Origin: Streptomyces hygroscopicus subsp. hygroscopicus
GTDB lineage: Bacteria; Actinomycetota; Actinomycetes; Streptomycetales; Streptomycetaceae
DNA: 64,000 nt
Assembly: GCF_030269125.1 (NCBI RefSeq)
Contig: NZ_BSSM01000002.1
Location: forward strand, 682,001 to 746,000
Reading direction: 5' to 3'
Positions within the stretch are counted from its first letter, which is position 1. The number at the start of each line of letters is the position of its first letter. Below are positions 8,870-18,888 of this stretch, piece by piece. The position numbers and the translations under genes are program-made. A model generated the notes under the pieces. It was given only the letters and a program-made list of their open reading frames with translations. It did no database searches and was not told the origin of the DNA.

Positions 8870-9703
8870 TCAGTCGATGCCCGACCGCTCCACCCCCGCC
8901 ACGATCCACCGCTGGAAGCACAGGAACACCACCAGCAGCGGCAGGATCGAGGCGGCCGCCGCGACGAACAGCTCGTGCAGGCGCACCACCTGGGCGGTGG
9001 TGAAGGAGGACAGCGCCACCTGGACCGTCCAGGCGTTCCGGTCCTGCCCGATCACCAGCGGCCACAGGAAGGAGTTCCACGCGCCGAGGAAGACGATGGT
9101 GCCGACCGCCGCGAACACCGGCCGCGCGTTGGGCACGACCACCAGCCAGTACGTCCGCCAGGGGCCGAGCCCGTCGACCTGTGCCGCGTCCTCCAGTTCC
9201 CGGGGGAACCCCAGGAAGTACTGCCGGAAGACGAAGCAGGCGAACGCCGAGAACAGGGTGGGGACGATCAGCCCGCGCAGCGTGGAGATCCAGCCGAGGG
9301 ACGACACCAGCACGAAGCTCGGTACGAAGGTGACGGCGGCCGGGACCAGGAGGGTGCCGAGGATGCCGTAGAAGACCTTGTCCGCGTGCCGGTAGGGGAT
9401 GCGGGCGAGGCCGTAGCCCGCGAGGGAGGCGAGCAGGAGGGTGCCGAGGGTGGTGGCGACGGCGATCAGGGCGGAGTTGAGCAGCGACCGGGCGAACGGC
9501 ACGGAGGGGTCGTCGAACAGCTCCGGTACGTTTCCCCACCGCACCTCTGCCGGGAAGAAGGTCCAGTCGGGTGAGGTGATGTCCTGCTCGCTGGACAGCC
9601 CGTTGCGGACCAGCAGATAGAAGGGGATGAGGAAGAGCAGCGCGAGCACCACGAGCACCACGACCCGCAGCGCCCGTCCGGCCCGTACCAGCGCGTCATC
9701 CAT
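8870..9703 (-). CDS. Sugar ABC transporter permease, MalG type
   Basis: 277 residues, inner-membrane permease of a CUT1 carbohydrate importer. About six membrane segments are seen, starting with VVVLVVLALLFLIPFYLLV. The cytoplasmic EAA loop, which docks the ATPase, reads ELEDAAQVDGLGPWRTYWLVV (positions near residues 170-190). It overlaps the upstream permease gene by eight bases, a sign of coupled translation. No ATP-binding gene is in the unit, as is usual in streptomycetes, where the shared MsiK ATPase serves many CUT1 systems. The gene ends five bases from the convergent sortase gene. The substrate cannot be told from sequence. Confidence 0.93.
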   Translation of the reverse strand: MDDALVRAGRALRVVVLVVLALLFLIPFYLLVRNGLSSEQDITSPDWTFFPAEVRWGNVPELFDDPSVPFARSLLNSALIAVATTLGTLLLASLAGYGLARIPYRHADKVFYGILGTLLVPAAVTFVPSFVLVSSLGWISTLRGLIVPTLFSAFACFVFRQYFLGFPRELEDAAQVDGLGPWRTYWLVVVPNARPVFAAVGTIVFLGAWNSFLWPLVIGQDRNAWTVQVALSSFTTAQVVRLHELFVAAAASILPLLVVFLCFQRWIVAGVERSGID

Positions 9704-10598
9704 CGGCCTCGCTCCTTCCCAGCCGCAGCCAGCGCGCCTGCCCCACCGTGACGATCGCGATGATCAGGGCGAGGAGCACCGCGCCCGCGCTGCCGAGTCC
9801 CAGGTTCTGCCCCTGGCCGAGGGCGGTGTAGTAGAGGTAGACGAGCGGCGGTCGGGCGTACGGCGGGTAGCCCTGCGCGTTCGACAGCAGGTTGTAGAAC
9901 TCGTCGAAGGCCTGGAAGGCGTTGATGACGAGCAGCAGCGCCACCGCGACCGAGGTGCCCCGCAGCTGGGGCAGCGTGATGTTCCGCAGCACCGTCCAGC
10001 CGGGCCGGGCCCCGTCCACGGCGGCGGCCTCGTAGAGCACCGGGTCGATCCGCTGGAGCCCGGCGAGGAACAGGATCATGTAGAACCCGGCCTGCAACCA
10101 CAGCCGCACGGTCACGATGACCAGCCAGTACCAGGGCGGATCGGTGGTCGACAGCCAGGCCACGGGATCGGCGCCGAACCAGCCCAGCACGGTGTTGGCG
10201 AGCCCGAAGCGCACCCCGTTGAACAGGGACATCTTCCAGATCAGGGCGGCCACGACGTAACTGCACGCGGCGGGGAGGAAGAAGACCGAGCGGAAGAACG
10301 CGCGGGCCCGCCGCACCCGGTTGACCATCAGGGCGAGCGCGAGGGAGAGGGCGAAGGTGACCGGCACGATGAAGGCGGTGAAGACGAGGAACGTGCGCAG
10401 GCTCCCGGTGAACGCGCCGTCCCTCAGCATCGCCGTGTAGTTGTCCAGGCCGACGAAGCGGGTGGGCGTCACGGTGTTGTGCGCGTCGAAGAAGCTCAGG
10501 CCGACGCTCCACAGCAGCGGAACGTAGGTGAACAGCGCGAGCCCGGCCGCGAACGGTCCCACGAACACCCAGAACCAGAAGGTCCTGCCCCGCCTCAC
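9696..10598 (-). CDS. Sugar ABC transporter permease, MalF type
   Basis: 300 residues with six predicted membrane helices (the first is FWFWVFVGPFAAGLALFTYV). The EAA loop appears as VLYEAAAVDGARPGWTVLRN at about residues 190-210, including the invariant Gly. It pairs with the MalG-type permease encoded next. The start is GTG at 10598, overlapping the stop of the binding-protein gene (GTGA), so the three genes are translationally coupled in the order binding protein, MalF type, MalG type. Confidence 0.93.
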   Translation of the reverse strand: MRRGRTFWFWVFVGPFAAGLALFTYVPLLWSVGLSFFDAHNTVTPTRFVGLDNYTAMLRDGAFTGSLRTFLVFTAFIVPVTFALSLALALMVNRVRRARAFFRSVFFLPAACSYVVAALIWKMSLFNGVRFGLANTVLGWFGADPVAWLSTTDPPWYWLVIVTVRLWLQAGFYMILFLAGLQRIDPVLYEAAAVDGARPGWTVLRNITLPQLRGTSVAVALLLVINAFQAFDEFYNLLSNAQGYPPYARPPLVYLYYTALGQGQNLGLGSAGAVLLALIIAIVTVGQARWLRLGRSEADG

Positions 10599-11851
10599 GA
10601 CGTGTGCCGCACGCGTTCGAGTTCCGCGGACACCTTCCTCACGACGCCCCGCAGTTCACCCTCCGGGCTCGCGCCGTCCTTGATGATCCTGCTCAGCGCG
10701 TCCTGGTAGGCGGCCTGGGCGGCCGGGGTCCACAACAGGGGCTGGGCGTGACCGTGTTCGGTGGCGAACCGTACGGCGTCGGCGGCGGCGCCCGACTTCA
10801 GCTTGCCGGCCCTCCGGGCGAGGGAGATCCGGGCCGGGATGTGGAAGCCGTAACCGAGCGCGAAGTCCTCCTGGTCGTCGGTGCGTTCGACCCAGAGCCA
10901 CTTCACGTACTCCTTGGCCGCCTCCTTGTGCCTGCTGCGCGCGCTGACGGCGGCGCCGTACGCCCCGACGGGGACGGCGGGCCTCCCCGCGGGGCCGTCC
11001 GCGGGGAACGGCAACACCCCGAAGTCGTCGCCGAGTTCCTTCTGCACCTGCGGCAGGGCCCACAGCCCGGACCACTGCATCGCGGTGAGCCCCTGGAGGA
11101 GGGCGGAGGGGTCCGACCAGTCGGCGGGCGCGCCGAGCAGCAGGGACTTGTCGGCGTAGAGCCGGTGGAGTTTGCCGAGGGTCCGGGCGGCGGCGGGATC
11201 GTCGAAGCCGGCCTTCCCGTCGTCGGTCACCAGGCTCAGCCCCGCCGCGTACAGGGGCGTCCCGCCGAGCACCCCGGCACCCCCGTCGTTACCGAGGAAC
11301 AACCCCTTGACCTTGCTGCTGGTCAACGTGCGTGCCGCCGCGACGAGTTCGTCGAGCGTCCGCGGCGCCCGCACCCCCGCGTCCCGCAGCATGCTCCTGC
11401 GGTAGTAGAGCATCTGCATGTCGATGGTCTGCGGGATGCCGTAGACCTTCCCCCGGTACGTCTTGGGCGCCAGCACCGCCGGATTGAAGTCGTCCCTGAC
11501 CCCGTCCAGCAACGCGGTGAGGTCCTCGACCTGCCCGCCCTGGATCTGGTCGAGCGAGGGCCCGTTGACCTCGAAGACATCGGGGCCGGAGTCGGTGAGC
11601 AGCGCGGCGGCGGTCTGCTGGTCGTAGTTCCCGGGACGCCACTGCACGGTGACGTGCGCCTTCCCGTAGGCGGCGGCATACCGCTCGACGGCCTGCTCGG
11701 TCCCGGGTTCCCCGTACTGGTGGTACCACTGCGCGAGCCGGACCCCGCCCGAACCCCCGCTCCCGCGCCCGGTGTTGGACCCACAGGCGCTCAGCATCCC
11801 CGCACCGAGTCCGGCACCCGCGCCCAGCAGCGTCCTACGGCTGATCGTCAT
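10595..11851 (-). CDS. Sugar ABC transporter substrate-binding lipoprotein
   Basis: 418 residues, family 1 extracellular solute-binding protein, first gene of the importer unit. The start is ATG at 11851 (MTISRRTLLGAG) with GGGGGAGA just upstream. A twin-Arg-like start (SRRTLLGAG) and a lipobox LSAC at about residues 22-25 indicate a lipoprotein, possibly Tat-exported. The mature part shows the family pattern: LAQWYHQYGEPGTEQAVERY, GPDVFEVNG, and YGIPQTIDMQMLYYRRSML. Acting with MsiK and the two permeases, it would import a mono- or oligosaccharide. The nearest sugar genes are the ROK repressor and glycosidases 6 kb away, so a shared substrate is possible but unproven. Confidence 0.93.
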   Translation of the reverse strand: MTISRRTLLGAGAGLGAGMLSACGSNTGRGSGGSGGVRLAQWYHQYGEPGTEQAVERYAAAYGKAHVTVQWRPGNYDQQTAAALLTDSGPDVFEVNGPSLDQIQGGQVEDLTALLDGVRDDFNPAVLAPKTYRGKVYGIPQTIDMQMLYYRRSMLRDAGVRAPRTLDELVAAARTLTSSKVKGLFLGNDGGAGVLGGTPLYAAGLSLVTDDGKAGFDDPAAARTLGKLHRLYADKSLLLGAPADWSDPSALLQGLTAMQWSGLWALPQVQKELGDDFGVLPFPADGPAGRPAVPVGAYGAAVSARSRHKEAAKEYVKWLWVERTDDQEDFALGYGFHIPARISLARRAGKLKSGAAADAVRFATEHGHAQPLLWTPAAQAAYQDALSRIIKDGASPEGELRGVVRKVSAELERVRHTS

Positions 11852-12039
11852 CTTCTCCCCCTGACGTCGGTCCTCAACGCACGGCCCAACGATCAACCAT
11901 GCGCGCCGATTACGAAAGGGTGCCGCGGCGGTGTGTCACCGCGCTCGGACAGCGTGTGACCCCGCGCTGCCCTACCATTTCCAGCGGGCGGGAGGGCCCG
12001 CCCGTACGACCGTGACGAGGAACGGGACGAGGGGGCACG

Positions 12040-12465
12040 GTGAACCCGGAGACGGCTGTCGAGTTGGCGCGGACCGCTGGAACCGCGATCGTCGGCGCCA
12101 TGGCGACGGACACCTGGAACCGCACGCGGGACGGGATCGTCGCCCTGTGGCGTCGAGCGCATCCGGAGGGCACGGAGCAGGTGGGGAGTCAGCTCGACGC
12201 GACACGCGACGACTTGCTCAACGCACGCGCACGTGGTGACGAACTCTCCGAGGCGGAGCTGCGTGCGGAGTGGCAGGGGCGGGTGCGCAGACTCCTGGTG
12301 GAGCACCCCGACCTCGCCGCCACGCTGCGCGCGCTCCTCGAAGAGGCCGGCGCGCTTCCCGCGGGGCGCAACGCCGATGTCGGGGAGGTACGGATGAGCG
12401 CCCGCGCGACCGGCAACGGCCGGGTCTACCAGGCGGGTCGGGACCAGCACATCACCGAGCGATGA
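12040..12465 (+). CDS. Small helical protein with C-terminal QAGRDQ motif
   Basis: 141 residues, start GTG at 12040 preceded by GACGAGGGGG. The first 105 residues look all-alpha: a short hydrophobic start (AVELARTAGTAIVGAMATDT), then amphipathic helices (SQLDATRDDLLNARA, AEWQGRVRRLLVEHPDLAA). A loop leads to the C-terminal end GNGRVYQAGRDQHITER. That motif recurs near the N-terminus of the next protein (GQVHQAGRDQNN). The arrangement of a helical domain plus a C-terminal motif matched by a neighbour's N-terminus is known from bacterial amyloid-signalling pairs. I infer a signalling or defence role; no enzyme motif is present. The stop overlaps the next start (ATGA), so the two are coupled. 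Confidence 0.75.
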   Translation: MNPETAVELARTAGTAIVGAMATDTWNRTRDGIVALWRRAHPEGTEQVGSQLDATRDDLLNARARGDELSEAELRAEWQGRVRRLLVEHPDLAATLRALLEEAGALPAGRNADVGEVRMSARATGNGRVYQAGRDQHITER

Positions 12466-13163
12466 GATCCCAGCACGGAGAGGCCTCCGGGCAGGGGCAG
12501 GTGCACCAGGCCGGGCGCGACCAGAACAACCACCACATCGAGACGCACTTCCACCTTCCGGTGGGGCGGTTGACGGTGCTCGCGGCCGGCCTCGCGGCGG
12601 TGGCCATCGGCATCACCGTGATCGTGTGGCCGGCCTCCGGGGACAAGGCGGCGCAGCGGACACCGGGCCCGCCCGCCTCCGCACAGGCCGGCGCGACGGC
12701 GGCATCGTCCGCGCCGGAGACCCCCTCGGCGTCCGCCTCCGGCGACGAGGCGTCACCGAGCCCCCGGGCGGACAAGCCGGTGTACACCGGGGATCTCAGA
12801 CTGACCAATGTCGATCTCGACTCGGATCCGCCCTCGGTGCTGTCGAGCAACACGGGAGCGAGCTTCTGGATCAACTACTCCACCGTCGGCGACACCCGCC
12901 AGGACACGATCTACGGCCTCGGCGGGGGATCTTTCACGGTGAAGCCGACCATCGCCGCGTGGCAGGGCACCACGCGCCCCAGCCGGCGGCAGTGCACGAC
13001 ACTGATCGCCACCCAGGGAGCGGAGAACCTGCCGGTCAGCCCCGGCAGCCGCTACTGCGTGAAGTCGGCGAAGGGCCGTATCGCCTCCGTCACCGTCACG
13101 GCGTTCGACGAAGCCGGCGGCAGCTACGCGGGCAGCGTCACCGTGTGGAACGGCGCCTCCTGA
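12462..13163 (+). CDS. Membrane protein with N-terminal QAGRDQ motif and exposed beta domain
   Basis: 233 residues, starting within the previous stop (ATGA). The layout is a cytoplasmic N-terminal motif GQVHQAGRDQNNHHIETHF (about residues 9-27), one membrane helix (RLTVLAAGLAAVAIGITVIV), an Ala/Ser/Pro-rich linker, and a C-terminal beta-rich domain (about residues 100-233) with two Cys (RRQCTTL and SRYCVKS) that would be outside the cell. The N-terminal motif matches the end of the upstream protein, so the two probably interact. The outer domain is like those found on some actinobacterial sensor proteins, but I do not recognise a named family. A role as membrane receptor or effector for its partner is inference. 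Confidence 0.75.
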   Translation: MRSQHGEASGQGQVHQAGRDQNNHHIETHFHLPVGRLTVLAAGLAAVAIGITVIVWPASGDKAAQRTPGPPASAQAGATAASSAPETPSASASGDEASPSPRADKPVYTGDLRLTNVDLDSDPPSVLSSNTGASFWINYSTVGDTRQDTIYGLGGGSFTVKPTIAAWQGTTRPSRRQCTTLIATQGAENLPVSPGSRYCVKSAKGRIASVTVTAFDEAGGSYAGSVTVWNGAS

Positions 13164-13188
13164 CCGCCCGCGGCCCCCGGCCTCGGGC

Positions 13189-13226
13189 GCGTACCGGCCG
13201 CCGGGGACCCCCGGCGGCCGGTACGC
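13189..13226 (+). terminator. Strong hairpin after the two-gene motif unit
   Basis: Perfect 17-bp inverted repeat (13189-13205 and 13210-13226) with a four-base loop, 26 bases after the stop at 13163. There is no U-tract, as is common in Streptomyces terminators. Its 3' edge runs into a 24-bp sequence repeated at 14239. Confidence 0.7.
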
Positions 13227-13453
13227 CGAGGGGCGGCACCCCCGCACGGGGGCCACGGCGCGCGGCCGGCCGGGCTACGACTCCTGAACGTCGCTGCTGC
13301 CCCTGGCCGGTGCCGCTGCCGCTCTTGCGGTAGGGCGTTTTCGACGGCATGCACCATGCAGTCGGATACGATAAATGGGTGTAAACCTCGCGTAGCCACC
13401 CCGTCCTATCGGATGCAGTGCCTGCGGGAGGCGCGGGTCGCAAGGAGCAAGGC

Positions 13454-13804
13454 ATGATCCATTCAGCCGATATCCGCGAGTGGCGCAACCGGGACGTGAT
13501 CGATCCCAAGGGGCGCAAGATCGGAGCCCTGGAAGCGGTCTATGTGGACACCACCACCGACGCGCCGACCATGGCCACCGTCCGTACCGGCCTGCCGACT
13601 CGACACCGACTGGTCTTCGTGCCCCTCGACGAAGCAACGCTGGGCCCCGGGTACGTGAAGGTGGCGCACGGCAGAGGGCTGGTGAGGAAGGCGCCGTCCA
13701 TGGGCATGGACGACGTCCTGCCGGTCGAGCGGGAGGAAGAGGTCTTCAAGCACTACGAGAGGCCTTACGAGCGCGGCAAGGGGCGTCGCCTCGCACGCCG
13801 CTGA
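13454..13804 (+). CDS. PRC-barrel domain protein
   Basis: 116 residues, ATG at 13454 with AAGGAG nine bases upstream. A PRC-barrel domain fills residues 5-75: REWRNRDVIDPKGRKIGALE, AVYVDTTTDAPTMATV, then HRLVFVPLDEATLGPGYVKV. A charged tail ends in KGRRLARR. PRC-barrels are small beta-barrels found in RimM, photosynthetic reaction-centre H subunits and many actinobacterial stress proteins; they bind proteins or RNA. The streptomycete single-domain forms are uncharacterised. A small membrane-protein gene follows by 48 bases. The upstream gap (13227-13453) holds a run TACGATAAAT near 13367 that could be a promoter. Confidence 0.85.
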   Translation: MIHSADIREWRNRDVIDPKGRKIGALEAVYVDTTTDAPTMATVRTGLPTRHRLVFVPLDEATLGPGYVKVAHGRGLVRKAPSMGMDDVLPVEREEEVFKHYERPYERGKGRRLARR

Positions 13805-13852
13805 CCGGCCTCCGTCGCAGGAGCGCGGCAGAGGCCTGAGGATGTGCTCACC

Positions 13853-14023
13853 ATGGCACTTTTCCTGTTCCTTATCCTCGTGGCCATCGTCCTGGGAATC
13901 ATCGGCACGGTGGCGGCGGGGCTGTCCTACCTTCTGATCATCGGCATCGTGGTCTTCGTGGCAGACCTGGTCCTGTTCGGTGTGCGCTGGTCCCGGCGCT
14001 CTCATGGGCACTTCGTCCGGTGA
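13853..14023 (+). CDS. Tiny hydrophobic membrane protein
   Basis: 56 residues, ATG at 13853. Two hydrophobic helices (FLFLILVAIVLGIIGTVAAG and YLLIIGIVVFVADLVLFG) are followed by a basic tail (RWSRRSHGHFVR). It resembles the short hydrophobic proteins often found beside stress or PRC-barrel genes in Streptomyces. Codon third positions are G/C in nearly every codon, which supports real coding. No strong ribosome site is seen, though GAGG lies about 14 bases upstream, so translation may depend on the preceding gene. Confidence 0.6.
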   Translation: MALFLFLILVAIVLGIIGTVAAGLSYLLIIGIVVFVADLVLFGVRWSRRSHGHFVR

Positions 14024-14062
14024 TGCCACCACTGCCGGGGACCGGTACGGGCGTGAGCGGCA

Positions 14063-14100
14063 AACTGGCTACGAGGTTCGATTCCCGCCGCCCGCGCTGT
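14063..14100 (+). other. Possible tRNA 3'-half remnant
   Basis: The stretch at 14075-14095 (GGTTCGATTCCCGCCG and following GCCCGC) matches the T-arm and acceptor end of bacterial tRNAs. The stem partner is degraded and no anticodon arm can be folded upstream, so this is not a working tRNA. Such 3' fragments are often left by integrative elements, but no integrase gene is nearby. The rest of the gap 14024-14242 holds no gene. Confidence 0.35.
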
Positions 14101-14242
14101 ACGCCGAAGGCCCAGGCAAGAGGCTGCTTCCCTCTTCCCCTCCGTGGAGTCTCACTGCTCGTGTGCCCCTGGTGATATGCGGTGAAAACGCCGTTCAGCC
14201 TGGTCAGCGGCTTGGCTCGGCACTCTTGGCAGATCGTGCGCC

Positions 14243-14277
14243 GAGGGGCGGCACCCCCGCACAGGGTGCCGCCCCTC
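14243..14277. terminator. Terminator between small membrane protein and ppdK
   Basis: Perfect 14-bp inverted repeat (14243-14256 and 14264-14277) with a seven-base loop, followed on the plus strand by TCTTTCGT. It lies between convergent genes and could serve both strands. Its left arm belongs to a 24-bp direct repeat whose other copy is at 13224-13247. Confidence 0.8.
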
Positions 14278-14357
14278 TCTTTCGTGCGCCGGGTCCGCCG
14301 TCGATCCGATGAGGGTCGGGGACCGACGGCTGACCCGGGCTGCGGACCCGGCAGGGG

Positions 14358-17078
<2,721 letters not shown>

Positions 17079-17235
17079 GGGACTCGACTCCTTGAGACCA
17101 CGGTGGCTGCCCTGACGGCGAGGAACATACCCAGATCGAAGGCCCATGGGTACGTCCACTTGCGGGTCATGTGCATGTAACCACCCGTCCGCCAGCGGAT
17201 CAAAAGTCAAAGCTTGGCAAGGCGTAACGCGATTA

Positions 17236-17256
17236 TGTGTTCACTTCTTGAACACA
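17236..17256 (-). promoter_or_regulatory. Palindrome in the ppdK promoter region
   Basis: TGTGTTCA, five bases, TGAACACA. It is 158 bases upstream of the ppdK start and is followed on the ppdK strand by TAATCG, so it could overlap a promoter. Two further palindromes of the form CGCTCA..TGAGC lie at 17281-17294 and 17383-17395. The layout suggests an operator, but the regulator is unknown. Confidence 0.45.
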
Positions 17257-17329
17257 AACCCCCCGGGAGAGTGGGTTTTCCGCTCACATGAGCGACTCTC
17301 GCCACGATTGAGTTCGATCGATGAACGAT

Positions 17330-17358
17330 CAAAGGGTGGCACCCAGTGCCACCCTTTG
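17330..17358 (-). terminator. Hairpin between ROK gene and ppdK
   Basis: Perfect 13-bp inverted repeat (17330-17342 and 17346-17358) with a three-base loop. It lies 170 bases after the ROK stop on the minus strand. A terminator is the simplest reading; a regulatory site for ppdK is the alternative. Confidence 0.55.
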
Positions 17359-17527
17359 GAGAAGTGCATCCGGGCCACCCCTCGCTCATTTGAGCACAAC
17401 CGTGATCAGGGGTGGCGAGAATCACGCTCTCGCGACGCCCCGGATTTCACCATCCGGACCCCGGTGGGTCGCCACACGGACGACGTGCCACCGGACATAC
17501 CGGCGTGAAGCGGATGGTACGGCACCA

Positions 17528-18730
17528 TCACACCCCCAGGGCCCGCAGCCGCTCCTCCACCCGCTCCGGCGCGTACAGATGCTCCACGACCAGCGCCCCC
17601 GCTCCGATGAGCGCCGCCCGTTCCCCGAGCTTGGAGGTGACCACGTCCAGGTGGGCCGTGGAGCGCGGCAGCGCCCGCTGGTACAGCAGCTCCCGCACGC
17701 CGGTGAGGAAGGGTGTTCCGGCCAGATCTCCCGCGATCATCAGCACCCCGGGGTTGAGGAGCGTGACGACGGTCGCCAGGACGTCCCCGACCCGGCGCCC
17801 GGCCTCCCGGGCCAGCGCCGCCGCCTCCGGGTGCCCCGCCGCCAGCAGGTCCCGTACGTCCGAGCCGGAGGCGGCCGGCACCCCGGAGGCCGCCAGCCGC
17901 CGGGCCACGGCGCCACCGCTCGCGACGGCCGCGAGACAGCCGTACGAGCCGCAGCGGCACAGCGCGTCCGCACCCACCCGGATGTGCCCGATGTCGCCCG
18001 CGCCGCCGTCGATCCCCCGGTATATGGAGCCGTCGACCACGACGCCCGCGCCGATGCCCGTGGACACCTTCACCAGGACGAAGGCCCCGCAGTCGGGATG
18101 GCCCGCGCGCTGTTCGCCGTACGCCATGAGGTTGGCGTCGTTGTCCACCAGGACCGGGACCGGCGGCGCCCCGGTGTGTTCGGCGAGGGCGCGCGAGAGG
18201 CGGGCCGTTATGTCGTAGCCGTCCCAGCCGGGCATCATCGGGGGCTGCACCACCCGGCCGGTCACCGTGTCGACCGGGCCGGGCACCGCGAGCCCGACGC
18301 CGCACACCTCGTCCGGCCGCTGCCCGGCCTTCTCCAGCAACTCGCCGAACCAGAGTCCGAGTTCCGCCAGCACCGGCTCCGGGCCCTCCTCGATCACCAG
18401 GGTGCCGGAGTGCTCGGCCAGGATCTCGCCGGTCAGGGACAGCACGGCGGCGCGCGCGTGCCGGGTGTCGAGGTCGGCCGCGAGGACGACCGCGTGGGAG
18501 CCGTCGAACTCCAGGGTGATGGAGGGGCGTCCGCCGAGCGGGGACCCGACCGGCCCGCCGGCGCCCTCGCGCAGCCAGCCGGCCCGGAACAGCCGGTCCA
18601 GGCGCTGGCCCACGGTCGCCCGGGACAGCCCGGTCGCCTGCTGGAGCGCGCCCCGCGTCACCGCCCGCCCGCTGCGCACCAGTTCGAGCAGATCCCCGGC
18701 GCCTGCCTGACTGCCGCTCCTGGAGTTCAT
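17528..18730 (-). CDS. ROK-family transcriptional repressor
   Basis: 400 residues. An N-terminal winged helix (LLELVRSGRAVTRGALQQAT, then LSRATVGQRLDRLFRAGWL) binds DNA; the rest is a ROK sugar-kinase fold. The phosphate-binding stretch is GVGLAVPGPVD, the catalytic-type Asp region is VLVDNDANLMAYGEQ, and the zinc site is LCRCGSYGCLAAV, in which the usual Glu after GC is replaced. These regulators sense sugars or sugar phosphates and commonly repress adjacent uptake and glycosidase genes. GAGGAACGGG precedes the ATG at 18730. It is divergent from a glycoside hydrolase gene across a 158-base gap, its likely target. Confidence 0.92.
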   Translation of the reverse strand: MNSRSGSQAGAGDLLELVRSGRAVTRGALQQATGLSRATVGQRLDRLFRAGWLREGAGGPVGSPLGGRPSITLEFDGSHAVVLAADLDTRHARAAVLSLTGEILAEHSGTLVIEEGPEPVLAELGLWFGELLEKAGQRPDEVCGVGLAVPGPVDTVTGRVVQPPMMPGWDGYDITARLSRALAEHTGAPPVPVLVDNDANLMAYGEQRAGHPDCGAFVLVKVSTGIGAGVVVDGSIYRGIDGGAGDIGHIRVGADALCRCGSYGCLAAVASGGAVARRLAASGVPAASGSDVRDLLAAGHPEAAALAREAGRRVGDVLATVVTLLNPGVLMIAGDLAGTPFLTGVRELLYQRALPRSTAHLDVVTSKLGERAALIGAGALVVEHLYAPERVEERLRALGV

Positions 18731-18780
18731 CCCGTTCCTCCTCGGACGTCCGGTCATGCGCACCCCCTTGTGTTTCCCAA

Positions 18781-18816
18781 GCGTGCATTACATAGTGGGT
18801 TTTGCGTGTTAAATAG
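18781..18816. promoter_or_regulatory. Divergent control region between ROK repressor and GH63-like gene
   Basis: The 158-base gap is clearly more AT-rich than its surroundings. Two direct repeats, GCGTGCATTACATAG (18781-18795) and GCGTGTTAAATAG (18804-18816), sit on one face about two helical turns apart. They are candidate ROK operators, with TTAAAT and TACATA as possible -10 elements. This is inference from position. Confidence 0.4.
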
Positions 18817-18888
18817 ACGTAACTCTACGGCGGTCGGGGCCGAACCCCGTCGGCCGTCCGTCCGGACGTCGCCCCGGGGGAGCCGCGA

